The notes below the pieces were generated by a model, which saw only the letters and a list, made by a program, of their open reading frames with translations, was not told the DNA's origin and ran no database searches. A stretch of 38,261 bases of DNA from assembly GCA_001430745.1 (NCBI GenBank), contig KQ482063.1:2000649-2038909 (forward strand), written 5' to 3'. The stretch comes from Auxenochlorella pyrenoidosa. Taxonomy: Eukaryota; Chlorophyta; Trebouxiophyceae; Chlorellales; Chlorellaceae. Positions 24,101-35,800 of the stretch are shown one piece after another. Position 1 is the first letter of the stretch. The number at the start of each line of letters is the position of its first letter. The position numbers and the translations under genes were made by a program.

Positions 24101-27100
24101 ACCCCGGCTTTTGCACATGCATGCACACCTGCAGGGCGCTGCTTGGGCCCGCCAGCGAGGCTGCCGCGGCCCAGACGGGGCAGACTTTGCCGAATGGCAC
24201 ACCAGGCCTGCCCTGCCTGCTCCGCCAGGAGCGCCCCCGCAAAGATGGTCGCATCCCTGCGGGGCGCAACGGGCGGGTCATTGTGCATTGTTGGCAGCTC
24301 AGCCTGGGCAGGCAGAGCGGCAGTTGAGCTTGAGCTCAAGAAGGAAGAGAGAACACGGGGCAGCAGCTGGCTTGATGTGCAACGCAAACTGCCTCGCCGC
24401 ACCAGCATGCCGGCAATGCCGGCGCCCGGCCAGGCGCGGAGCCCCACCTGAGGCGCCGCCGCCAGCTGCGCCGCCCCTCCTCAACGTCTCCCAGCAGCGC
24501 GCTGTGCTCCTGCCCCGCCGCCCCCCCTGCCTCCAGCGCCTGCAGGTCCTCTGAAGACCGAAGGTGCGGCGCCGTCAGCAGGGCTGCCGGGGCGGGGGGA
24601 CCGCCGCTGCCACGGGTGCCAGCCGCATCGCCGCTGCTGCTGGCAGGCAGCTCGTCACAGGAGGCCACGGGGGGCAGGCCTGGGGCAAGCTGCTGTGGTT
24701 GGCCACAGTGCTTGTCCCAAAGAGCAAACAGCTCCGCTGCGCTTGTCTGCAAAGCAGGGGATGGCAGGGACGGGAAGCTTCAAAAGGAGCCGCGGCTTCT
24801 CGCCCTGCCCTACTCGGCGAGCAGCCCACGGGAATGGCTATCCCCTGCTGTGCTGCATATTCATGAGCTGGCTCACCTGCCCCGCGCGCATGACAGCTCC
24901 GCTCACAATGTCCATCACGCTGCAGGAAGGGTGACTAGAGGTAGGCTGAGGGGGCGGAGCAGCTGGTGCAGGGCTGGACAATCTGTGCCCAGGCTCGAGA
25001 CCAGAGGACCAAGGGCAGGCAGGGCCTGGCGAGCGGTGCGCGCCTGTCGATGGGGTTCTGCTGCAGCGGGAACTCGAAGTCCAGGCCCTCAAAGTAAGCC
25101 TGCATGTCGGCCATGCGGCCGTAGAAGACTGCAGCCAGGGCAGGGCGCGGTTCACAGCACAGTGCAGATGAAAGGCAGGATGAGGTGTGCCAACCAGGGG
25201 CTGCCAGCAATGCGTGTGTGCGCCATGCATGTGCACATCGAGCCCACAGCGGATGGGACAACCATGCTGGGCACCCTGCAAATGCATCGGTGCGCCGGCC
25301 AGACGCCTGGATGCCCACCTGTGCGCCCGCCCTTGCCCAGCAGCAGCAGGTCGTCAAACAACAGGCACGTTTGCCATGATGGCTGCAGCAGGGTGGTCAA
25401 GAGTTGGGTGTGCTCCAACAGTAGCCGCGCAGCCCGCTTGAGCAGTACCTTTCCCGCTGCTCAGGTCGTCGTGGCCGGCCATACCAAGCCCAATCCCACC
25501 TGGTGGATCACAGCCGCCACGGTGACGCCGCCATGGGCCACCTCCTGCAGCGCTGCCACCAGCGCCTTTGAAGACGACGAGTCCAGACCGCTGGTTGGCT
25601 CGTCTGGACCGCATAGGAATGAGGGGTTGGAAGGTAATTGCGCAGGGGAGTCAGGGTGAAGGATGGCAGGGCAAGGGTTGAGCACCACTCAGTAGCATGT
25701 CAGCAGCCAATTGGCATGCACCACTTTGCATGCAGTCCTCTGTAAGTGCTGCTCACCCAGAAAAAGCAGAGAGGGGTCTGCCACCAGCTCCAACCCCACG
25801 TTCACGCGCTTCTTCTGCCCGCCGCTGCATGCATGCAGGGGACGGCACAGGCAGGCTAGCTGAAACGCCAAGGGATGCCTCGCAAGCGTTATTCGGAATG
25901 ATTGGGCGTAAAGCGCACGTAGCAGCACTCACATTAGCTTCCAGCCCCAACAACCCACCCAAACACAGGCCACTTGTTCGCACTCCCGCTGTTAGCTGCC
26001 CAGCCGATGCACTGCCCCGCTCCCTCAAGACCCACAGACCCGCTCAGACCAGCGCCTTCACCCGGTGCATGCCTCACTCAGCACTTCCCAAGCCCAACAG
26101 ATCCCCCCGTGGCACCTGCTGGCAGGCGGGGGGCGCCGGCGCACCTGATGCCGCGCACCTCCTCGTCCCCCACCAGCTCATCCCTCACGTCCTCCAGCTG
26201 CAGCACATGCAGCGCCCTCTCCACATGGAACAGGTGCTGCTCCCGGGTGTAGTGGGCAGGCAGGCGGAAGCGGGCGGAGAAGAGCCTGCGGGTGCGGTGT
26301 GCGGAGACAGGCGCCCAGCAATGTGCATGTCATGCTGGGTGGGACAGGGACCGCACGCACACACAGCTGCTGTCTGGCTGGGTCAGGATGGCTGCAAGTT
26401 GCGGTCAAAGCCAGGCAGACTGGCAAGCTCACAGGTTTTCCTCCACAGTGAGCTTCGAGTGCATGATGTCGTCCTGGGCAGCACGAAAAGGGAGGCGGGG
26501 CATTCGCGGCATCGTGGAATGCACGGCAAGGCAGCCGGCCTCAAAGCATTTGGACGACTGTTTCAGTTCCCCGGCCCCTGTCTTTATGGAAGCCCCAGCC
26601 CCCCAGCTCACCTGCGGCACAAAGCCCATCACGCGCTTGTAGCGCTCCAGCCTGTCGGGCCGCCCATTCACCAGCACCACACCCGTCTGCACGCCGTACG
26701 AGGCAGCCTTGCCGGCCAGCGCATTGAGCAGGCTCGTCTTGCCCGCACCTGCAGCCAGCAGTCGTGGACACAAGCGCAGGCACAGCGCACAGAATGTTGT
26801 GGGCCGCAGTGCCTGCGCGCTTCCGCAAGGCTCGTTGCCAGAAAATCAGCGGCAGACCCCTTACCGCCCAGTGCCCCGTTCCTACATCTCCCTGTCCGCC
26901 ACCAACATATGCTAAGCCACCCCCACCCCTCGTCACCTGAAGGGCCCATGATGGCGGTCACCGACCTCTCCGCCAGCACCCCCGTCACCCCCGCCAGCAC
27001 CGCCTTGCCGCACGACTTGAGCTGCAGGCCCAGCTGCCTGAACTCGATGTGCAGGGCCTGGCGGCGGGCCTCTGCAACACGCAGCCGGGTGGGGAAGGGA

Positions 27101-29977
27101 GCAAGCTGCAGGCATGCCTCAGGGCGCGGCAGGCAGCAAGGAGGGAGGGGAAGAGGGAGAAAGGGTGCATCCAGTGGTTGCGGATGGCGCACATAAGGCA
27201 CACAGGCTCCAGCGAAGCGTGAAGCCAGGTGCCACGGCCGTGCTCACAAGCCACCCAGATGCATCCTTACGGCCCGGGCACCCTTGCACGCGCGCTCACC
27301 CAGGCCGGCATGCATGCTGCTGAGCGGGCTGCCCAGCGACTGGCGGTGACGAGCCACCAGCAGGCTGTGCAGCTGGCGGGGCGTCATCTCGTCCTCGTTT
27401 GTGATGCTAACGTGGCGCGCATGCATGCCGCCCGCGGACAGCGGGCGACGAGGCGCCGCCAGCTCAAACGAGTCACGGGTGTGCACGGCATCCGTGGTGC
27501 CACCGCTGCTGCCCAACTGGCAGGCGGCGGGGTGCGCATGCGGCGAGCGCGGCGAGGGGGCATCCTCGAGCAGGGGCTCGTAGCCGCCGTCTGCCTCTGC
27601 TCCCGGCCCGCCCCAGGCGGCCCACACCTGGCCAGCCTTGACCTTGCTGGCTGGGCCGCCTGGGGCGCGCCTCCGCTGTGCAAAGCCGAGCAGCCCGCTG
27701 GGCTTGGCACGGCCTATGCCGTCGGCAGCGGTGGTCGCCCCGCTGGCTCCATCCAGAGCCGCTGCGGCGGCAGAGCCAGCTGCCTCGCCCGCCGCTGATG
27801 GCAGCGACAGCGAGCGGGAGGGAGCCCGCCCGTGGGTGCCCGCGAGGGAGAGCGAGCGGGAGTGCTGGCGGGAGTGCGGGCGCGAGGCCGGTCGCTCGCC
27901 CCCCTCGGCCGCAGCGGCCGTCTTGACTACTGTGATGCGCGGCTCGCCGCGCAGCCCCCACGTGATGCGGATGCGCTCCCTCTGGCTCAGCCGCTGCAGC
28001 ACGCGGTTGTACTGCCGGCTGACCAGCCATGCAAGCCAGAGCACGCCAAAGAGCAGCGCATCTACCGTCACGCCTGCAGCGGGGGCATGAGTGTGCGTGG
28101 ATGGCTGAGCCAGAGTTGTTCACAGCAGGGCCGAGAGAGGTGGCAAATGGATGGGCGCGGCCCAGTTGCGCCTCTGCACCTGCACGGCTGCTGGCTGATG
28201 TGTCCTTCTCCTGCTGCCCAGCGCCGCACCACCCAGAGCCTGGGCCCCTGCACTCAGCCCTGGCCCAGCCCCACCTGTGTAGTTCTGGTCCGGGATCTCG
28301 GTGCCAGCAGGGCAGGCCACGCCCGGCGGGCAGCGCGATGGCTCGGTGGAGCCCTGGCGGCAAAAGTGGCCGGGCGGGCAGCCTTGCATGGCAGTGGTAT
28401 TGGGGCAGAAGCTCCCGCCGTCGCTGCACAGGAGGACCACAGAGATGCCGAGCTTGCGGCCGGCGCGGCCACATAGTGAGGAGCACCGGCCGCCCCTGCC
28501 AACCTCGCTCGTGCACGCCCCTCTGCAGCGCCCAGCCTGCGCCGCACCTCCCTGTCCCGGTGCTCATAGCCCTGCGCCTCGGCGCCCTGCACAGCAGCAG
28601 CCCCACCAGTAGATGCTGCCCGAGCCCTCCTCCCAGCGCTCCAGCGGGAAGGCGCTGCCGGGGATGATGCGCCACTTGTCGGCGCCGCCGCACCCCAGGT
28701 CCTGCCGCCCCTTGTAGGCGTAGGGCGCGCACCACTGGGCGTCGCCGTGGCGGTACCGCTCCGGCGGCGGCGCGGGGCGGGCGCTGCGGCCAGGGAAATG
28801 GCGTAGGGCGACGGTGCAGAGGGCGCGCCGTTTGAGGGTGTGTGCAACAGCGGGGCGAGGCCGGCAAGGCACGGGCGTGAGGTGAGCTGTGCATGCGCGC
28901 GCACCAGCACCTCGCAAGCGTGCTACCTGGGCTGCATCCGGGCAGCTCACCGCGGGCAGTAGCTGCCCAACGGGCAGGGCATCATGCAGGTCAGCTCAGG
29001 GGGGCAAAAGAAGCCCTCGCAGCACGCATGCGCCTGCTGCGGCACCAGTGTGGCGGGCCGGTTCTCCAGGTTCTGCAGCCGGCGGGCGGGCGACCGGGCG
29101 GCGCTCACATGGCGCTGCCTGCATGGCCAACCACCTGTCCATTCTCGCAAGCCCCTTTCGGTTGAGCATGCGCTGCATGCAGCTTGCCCAAGGCACGATA
29201 CCACGGCGGCCACAGCACGCTCACCGCCCCTCACCGCATCAAAGAAGCCGGGGCTGCATGCTGGCTGGCCCGCGCCGCCGGCGGTGCAGTGATTGTTGTC
29301 TGGCACTTTCTCCGGATTTTCGGTGAGCAGCATGTACTGCAGAGGCGGGCCAGGTGGGGGGGCTCACAGCATGGCATGGCAAAAATCACGTCCCGGCTGC
29401 ACTGCCGATGGTGACCTCTGCAGGGTGTGTTTTGTACGCCCTTGCTGCATCCCCTGCTGTAGCACAGCGTGCACACCTTGTAGTACAGCTCGATCTCAGG
29501 CGGGCTGCACAGGTGGAGGTCGATGCGGGTGCCGTTGCTGCAGATGGCGTCGGCGGTGTCGTTTGAAGCGGGCAGCGGCCAAGGGAAGGACAGAGCCACC
29601 AGTCGCTGCAGCAGGGTGCAAGTAAACCATGGTCAAGCTTTGCAAGCCGATCTGCGAGCAGTGCGGGGCAAGCAAGGCTCCAAGGCGCAGTGCACGCCGG
29701 GTGCTGCTCGTGCCTGCGCGCGCCGCTGGCTGGAGCCGATGCAGAAGCCCAGGTGCTCGTGCGTCGTGGTCCACAGGGCCTCCAGGGTGCGTGCCCACTG
29801 TGCATCGATCTGCTCAGCTGGGTCGTCGGGCTGAGGCCATGGCCACTGCGGCTGCCAGTGCGGCACGCCGAGGAGGCCAGCCCCTGCCGCCTCGACTGGC
29901 ACCGCCGGTGACGTTGCCGCCGCCGCCAGCAGCAGCAAGATCCTCGTCAGGGCGGCCTTCTTCGATCTCAACGCCAT
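21171..29977 (-). CDS. ABC transporter, ABCG24/28 type, with Cys-rich ectodomain
   Basis: An ATP-driven membrane exporter. Exons before the gap: 29977-29714, 29605-29477, 29336-29235, 29072-28951, 28783-28607, 28423-28275, 28073-27300, 27071-26937, 26748-26612, 26473-26433, 26285-26145, 25824-25757, 25603-25500, 25382-25319, 25128-25044, 24919-24877, 24746-24448, 23964-23818. After it: from 23131 to 23067, 22845-22785, 22590-22482, 22295-22217, 22071-21950, 21801-21755, 21497-21392, 21222-21171. Order: signal peptide, Cys-rich ectodomain ([17 protein letters not shown]), one TM, a long Arg/Ser-rich linker, then the nucleotide-binding domain with Walker A GPSGAGKTS, Q-loop VPQDD, signature SGGQKKR, Walker [13 protein letters not shown] and VIHQ. 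A multi-TM ABC2 domain ends LHRDKQR. The first junction and the 24448/23964 junction are unsure, and one or more exons are lost in the gap. Substrate unknown; plant relatives act in lipid or polyamine traffic. Confidence 0.9.
23132..23768. other. Assembly gap (637 N)
   Basis: A run of N interrupts the membrane domain of the ABC transporter, between the exon ending [11 protein letters not shown] and the one starting [11 protein letters not shown]. By comparison with ABCG24/28 proteins it should contain the rest of the first TM helices. Confidence 0.99.
23991..24012. repeat. (GT)n microsatellite
   Basis: A short GT dinucleotide run lies in an intron of the ABC transporter, just upstream of the exon 23964-23818 (as CA on the coding strand). 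Confidence 0.85.
25882..25922 (+). other. Organellar SSU rRNA-like fragment inside an intron
   Basis: Forty-one bases, from GCAAGCGTTATTCGG to AAAGCGCACGTAG, match the universally conserved 16S rRNA stretch just after the 530 loop, including TTGGGCGTAAAGCGCACG. They lie in the ABC transporter intron 25825-26144, in antisense to the gene, and the flanks show no rRNA similarity. A nuclear insertion of mitochondrial or plastid DNA is the likely origin. I recognise the motif from memory of 16S sequences; the donor organelle is not determined. Confidence 0.8.
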
Positions 29978-31445
29978 TGTGGCCGCTCGGAGGGCCTCAC
30001 GATTGCGCCCCGGTATCAACCGCCATAGCGACAAAAACAAGAGCGTTCTTTTACCGCCAAAGGGTCGCGGTCTGAGGGTTGATCCAGCCTTGGAATGTAG
30101 AGAAGAGATACAAAGACGCCGCAGGCAGAAGAAGGTTCACAAGGGCAGCAGCGGGCGCTTTCCGAGCAGCGCAGCAGGCGGCTGACCAGGCTGGGAATCC
30201 AGGGCGGTTGCGGATCCCCTCGCTTTTGCTCCCTTGCCAGCACCTTCCATCATTGAGCTAGCAAGAGACCTTGTACTTTGTGATCAAGTGAAGAGCACGC
30301 GTACGGCCTTCGCAGACTGTCATCGCTGGGCGGCCGAGCGGGCACAAACCGGTAGTGTCTGTCCTGCGCTTGACCCCGCTTGCCTGGTAAGTTATCACTG
30401 GTCAGACTGCTGCACATCAGATCCACAACTTTTCTTCTTGATGTAGGCGGCGGGGCGGTGTGGGGAAAGGGCACATATAGGCGGCCTTGCTTTGCAGCAT
30501 TGCTCGGGCTGGGCTCTGCTCAGTTCTACCAGCGTCGCAAGCAGTGCCGCGGGCACGGCTTTTTGGTGCAGCGGGGGCCACAGCAGTGGGCTGGGCAGAC
30601 AGCTCTATGTGTGCTTTTTCCAGCAGAGCACACGCATGGCCTGTGGAGCAGGGACTCTGCCATGTGCAACAGGGACTCCAAGTTCTTTGCCTCTGGTGCC
30701 ACTCTGATAATGCAGGCAAGTTCTGTTGCAGACAGGGTCAAGAATAACGTAGAGGAAGGCGTGGCGCTGGGCACAAGGCATTGGCGTTTGCAGCGTGCAA
30801 AACCGCCCCCCGCATGCAGCCAGCTGTCTCCCCTTGTTGCCTGCTTGCTGTACCGGCGCTGTTTCTCAACCAAGTGTGACTTGTTCTCGTGGATCGTTGC
30901 AAGGCAGGGGAGCAAGATGTGAGTACACGGGGCTAGCAGGGAAAAGGAAGCAAGAAAGGGCAGCTCTAGAATTGCAACATAACACTCTGTGCAGGTACAG
31001 AACAAGGGGAATGAGTAGAGCGCGCTGCAGGGGCAGCCTCATGATTTTTAGGGCAGCAGGCGCGCATGCCAAGGCACATCGAGCTGCTGCGCAGCGCTTG
31101 CATCACTACTCTAACACAGCTACAGAAGCCCTTCTCTGCTCAGCTGGGCGTGCACGCAGCATGCCGCGCTGCGGCCACACCGCTTTATGAAATCTACACT
31201 CTGCATGGTATATCTTCTGGGTTGCTGGCTCATACTTGCTGCTCAAGCCTCGCCAAAGTGTGGCTCCGCATCGAACCCCAGACCCTGCAACGAGGGAGTG
31301 AGTGCAGGCACATCGGGGCCGGACGTTGCAAATGAGGGAAAGGCTCAGGCGCGCCGCCCACCTCGCCCTGCCATCCCTTGCGTCCTGCCCAGCGATTCAT
31401 GAACGTGCCGGGGCTGCTTAGCCGTCCCGCCTTGCAACATGCAAA
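29978..31445. other. Long intergenic region upstream of the ABC transporter
   Basis: This is the largest gene-poor stretch, 1468 bases. It should carry the ABC transporter promoter and the 3' UTR of the HMA gene, both minus strand. Open frames of up to 180 codons occur on both strands (for example 30380-30922, plus), but none has recognisable domains or a clear splice pattern. An unrecognised gene cannot be excluded. Confidence 0.45.
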
Positions 31446-32573
31446 TCACCGCTGGGCACCGCTGCAGAGCCCCAGTTCGTGCTGACGGTGCGGGCCTGCA
31501 ACTCCCCCTGCCTGCTGCGGCCGTAACCAAGCAAACGACCAACCGGCCGCGCTGCCGTTTGTTCACCGCCCTGCACCCAGCGCCTGCGCCGCCGCAGCTT
31601 GTTCGCAGCCCTGCAGCTGTGCCGGGTGCAAGCGCCTGCCGCCCCCGCCCGGCAGCCAGCCGGCCCACCTTGATGGCCTCTGCCAGCGGCTGCACCGCCG
31701 CAAAGGCGTCCATCTGGGAGGCGGCCTCCAGCGCCACCGTGGCCAGCCCCTTGTCCAGGTCCACGTGCACCTGCGGCAGCGGCGGCCGGGCGGTGGGGTG
31801 GGTGGGTGGGGTGGGGTGGGTGCGCCCCAGGGGGAAGGCTGTGCAGGTACAAGCCGCAGCGGCAGACTGGCAGCAGACAAGGGAGGCGAGCATGTCGTGA
31901 GGCCTGCAGACGATGGCGTGCCGGGCACGCCAATGCTGCTAGTGCAACGCCCGCAGCCGGGCATCTCCCGCCAGCTCTACTGCTGGGGCAGACAGCGGCT
32001 CAAGGCGGGCGTTGCAGGGTGCGGCCAGCCGCGCTGCCGCACCTTCTTCACGCCCGCCATCTTGGCCAGGGCCTCCTCCACACGGGAGGAGCAGCCGTCG
32101 CACACCATGCCGTCCACCTGCGGGAAGGATGCAGGGGGGGCCCCATCGGAAGAGGTGACAAGGACGGGCATCACCGGTGGACTGTGCAGCTCGACGCAGC
32201 GCCAGCACAACCTGCAATCTGCCTCACTGGACAGGTCGACCTGCCGGTGCGTTTAGTGTGCAGGCTGGTCATAGGGCTCGAGGCGGCATCAGAGCGCCCG
32301 CCCAGCTCTCCCACCTCCCCACCAGCCCAACCCCACCCCCACCTTGAGCTGCACCTCCATCACCCCCTCGCCGTCGCTGCCACTGCTGCCGCCGGCGCTG
32401 CAGACAACAGCTGCGCCGTGGAGGGTGCCCAGCCGGCGCACCACCGCAGCCAGGTGGCCAGTGCGCAGCGTGGCCGGGCCGGCGGCGCGGCCCGAGGCGG
32501 CAGCTGCGGTCAGCGCCGCCGTGGCTGGGCGACGGGCGAGCGTGGTGAGTAGAGAGCAGCGGACGGCGGCCAT
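31446..32573 (-). CDS. HMA-domain metal-binding protein, probably organelle-targeted
   Basis: Four exons (32573-32343, 32117-32043, 31770-31669, 31511-31446) encode about 157 residues. Residues 1-70 are rich in Ala, Arg, Ser and Thr with almost no acidic residues (MAAVRCSLLTTLARRPATAA…), as in chloroplast or mitochondrial transit peptides. The rest is one heavy-metal-associated domain: MEVQLKVDGMVCDGCSSRVEE with the CxxC metal site (MVCDGC), then VHVDLDKGLATVAL and PLAEAIKA. Such small domains carry Cu(I) to P-type ATPases or superoxide dismutase. That role, and the organelle, are inferred. The last exon is chosen by phase and the AIKAGG end and is less sure; a different acceptor would change only the C-terminus. 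It starts 283 bases from the divergent GT61 gene. Confidence 0.8.
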
Positions 32574-32856
32574 CGTGAGAATCCTGCGAGCAGTGGGTGC
32601 GACGATGGGTGAATGAACGTCGGGGCACGCCCCTAGACAAGTTGCCGGAGAGGGGACGCATGTGGAGAGGGGATAGCATGCACCAGCTCGCCTGATGAGT
32701 GTCCCAAGCGATGCAGACTGCGATGACGGCACCGATGCGCGGTCCTGCAGCGCGGATTTCAGGCCGCCTGCTGCGTGCTCTGCCTGCTGGGACTGAGCAG
32801 CTCTAGGAAAGGCCAAAAAGGCTTTAATGACACTTTGATGACTGCGGCAGGGGTAC
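32574..32856. promoter_or_regulatory. Compact divergent promoter region, HMA / GT61
   Basis: Only 283 bases separate the two start codons, which point away from each other. Both 5' UTRs and core promoters must fit here, so a shared bidirectional promoter is likely. I see no clear TATA box or other named element. Confidence 0.6.
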
Positions 32857-35800
32857 ATGGTTGCAACACTGCCGCGGAGGCGGCCCAGGGGGCCGCTGCG
32901 CCGCAGCAAGGGAGGCCGCTGGCCCGAGGAGCCCTTCTATCTGTTGACGGTGAGTCTTGGAATGTCGTAGGCCCCTTGCGGAACCTGTGTGAGCATCTCT
33001 CAGCAGCTAGCCACACATGGGCTGGCGGCAGCTGCCGCAGCTTCAACTGTGCACCCGCCTGGAGCACCTGCACCGGGCCGTCCACCCTGCAGGTGGTTGC
33101 GGGCCTGGCACTGCTGGCGCTCAGTACACATACCTTCCACAAGCGGGCAGCGGAGCGCAGCGACGCTCGGCAGCAGCTCCGAGTTGCCAAGGAGGCGCGC
33201 GCTGCACAGGGGGGCAGCAGCACTACCGCTGGCCTGCTCTTGGCTGGCCGGCGCGGTGGAGCAGCAAGCACCGTTGGCACCAATACTTTGAACAGCGGCA
33301 CAGAAGGGCATCATGGCGCTGACAGCGGGGAGGAGGAGCCGCGGCAGCTGCAGGAGGAGGCAGAACTGGGGCAGGCACTCCCACACCGCCTGCAGGGTGA
33401 GGTGGCTGCACTGGTCACCGCCCATGAGCAAATTACAGTCGGTGCAAGCGCGCATGAGCGGGCAGCCGGTGTCGGCAGTGCCAGTCAGCAGGCAGCGCAG
33501 CAGGCGGAGCTGCAGCGCTACTGCGAGCAGCACTTTGGGCTCGACTGGCTGCGGCGCTGGGGCGCCACGGCACGCCAGGTCTGCTCCGCATCGCGGCAGC
33601 TGTCGCTCAGCAAGCCAGCAGGCACGGTTGAAGCCGTCGGCGACAGCGGCAGCGGCTTGGGGAGCGGCGGTAGCGGGGGCAGCAGCAGCGGGGCCGGGCG
33701 TGCGCCCTCCGCCGTCACCTGCCGCTCTGTGAACGACACCCACATGCCCGCGGGGAGCGCGCCCCACGTGCTGTGCGACGCAACCAACCTGCTGCTCGAC
33801 CCCTCCAAGCTGGTGGGCACGCCGGCGCCGAGGCCATGCCGCTGCCGCTGGGGCTGGGCCGGGCTGGAAGTACCTGGCTGGCTTGGTGGCAGGATGCCAA
33901 CTTCTGTGTCGGTCCTTGTAGAGGCTTGCCACGTGAGCTGCACCCGCTCACTGCGCTGCCGGTGCTGCCCCCCACCGCGCAGCGCCGCGCGCGCTGCCCC
34001 GCGCACCGCCCCGGCTACATGTGCGCCTCCCCCACCTACCACCGCTACGACCGCGGCGCCTTTGCCGTGGACTGCGCCTGGCCGGGGTTCAGCCTGGATG
34101 CCTTCAGCAAGGACCACCAGCAGGCAGGCGGGCGGGCCAGCGGGGGTCAGCGCTTGCGCGCCCTGGCTGCCAGGCGCGATGGCCGCCCGCTGCTGGGCAT
34201 CTGCCTGCCTGCCGGGGCTCGCCAGCCTGCTCATGCCGGCTGCATTGCCCGCCCCTGTCCTGCCTGCCGCGTGCTGTCAGCTAGGCGCTCCTTGTTGCCA
34301 ACACAGCCACCCAAGGCATCAGCACTTCACACTTCACCGCTTGCCCACCCGCCGCCTGCCTGCAGGACATATTTGGCAGCTTCCTGTTCCAGCCAGAGCT
34401 GGCAGCAGCAGGTCAGGAGCTGCAGACCGCGCAAGCGGACGTCGAGCAGCTGCCCACGCTGTTTGTGACGCGCGAGATCAACGAGCATGCCAACGTGTAC
34501 CACACACTGACGGGTGGGGGCGCCTCGCATAGCCTCCACGCTGCCTGGCCTGCTGCCACCATCTGCCTCCCAGTGCCGGCTCGCCTGCGTTCCATGATTT
34601 GTGGTCGCCCTGACAGGCAATACACAAGCACAGCGACAGGCCTTGCATGCAAACCGTTGGTTGGCAGAGGGCCCACGGTTCGGTGCCCGCTGCTGCACGC
34701 TGGTCTGCCTCAAAACTGCCGGTCTGTATCCCCAGCCTCCGGCAGCAGGCCGAAATGCTCTCCTTCTCCCACGCTTCAACTGACCAATGCCCTCTCCAAT
34801 CTTTGCTGGTCTTGCCTCCCATCAATCTCCTCTTCTGCAGACCTGCTGAACGCTTTTGTTACGCTTCGCATGCTGGGCTGGGAGCAGCAGCCCCGCCAGG
34901 TGGGCGCTGCGCACTCTGGGCTGTTGTTTGCATTGCTGTCGCTCGGCGGTGAGTTTCACCTTCTGGCAGCAGCTGCAATGCGCAAGCACACATGGGTGTC
35001 GCACTTTTCAGCAGTGCACGCGCAGGCGGGCAAGATGAATGCTAACAATCCTCGTCCATCCCTGCCTCCAATAACCACCCCACCCCACCCCCACCACACA
35101 CCACCACCACCCCGCAGGTGGTCATCCTGGATGCCCACCCCCCAGGCTCGCTCGACATCCTCTGGCCTGTGGCAGCCGCGGGCGGCGGCCCTGACGCGCT
35201 GGCGGCGGCGCGAGAGGCTGAGGCCCACGGCCGTCACGTCTGGGACGCCCGGGTGCCAGCGGCAGGTGGCGACGCCGGCAGCACCGGTGGCAGGCTTCTG
35301 GTTCGGCGAGTCCAAGACTTCAAGGCAAGCATGCAAGATGGAAGGCTGCAAGGAGCGACTGCCTGCTGGCTCTCTTGTTCCTACCTGCCTGCACAGCAAG
35401 CCAGCAGGCAGGCCTCAGGGCTAGCCCGCATGCGCCCTTCAGGCCCCATCTTCAGAACGGCAATGAGACCGCACGCCTGTGACGGTTGGTGCGCGACGTG
35501 CTCCCTGCTTCTTCCCCCCGTCTAGCAGGGCCCCACGCTCTTCCGGCACGCCGCCTTTGTGCCCCCAGGCTACACCAGCCTGCTGTTTGCGCACCTGTAC
35601 GAGGACGCCTCGTGCCCGCTGCCCACGCGCCTCTTTGCCGCGTTCCGAGGCTTCCTGCTGGCCTCGTTTGGGCTTGGGGATCAGAAGGGAAATGGTGGAG
35701 GCGTGTTGAACCTGGGCAGCAGCAGCGCACAAGCAGGGGCAGCAGGCGCAGGAGAAACAGCAGGCGGCAGCGCAGCAGCAGGCGACGCAGGCGGCAGCGG

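Noticed and set aside
25882..25922. A functional rRNA gene
   Set aside because: Only 41 bases match, without any neighbouring rRNA sequence.
30380..30922. 180-codon open frame on the plus strand in the long intergenic region
   Set aside because: No recognisable motif, a composition like random GC-rich frames, and equally long frames on the opposite strand.
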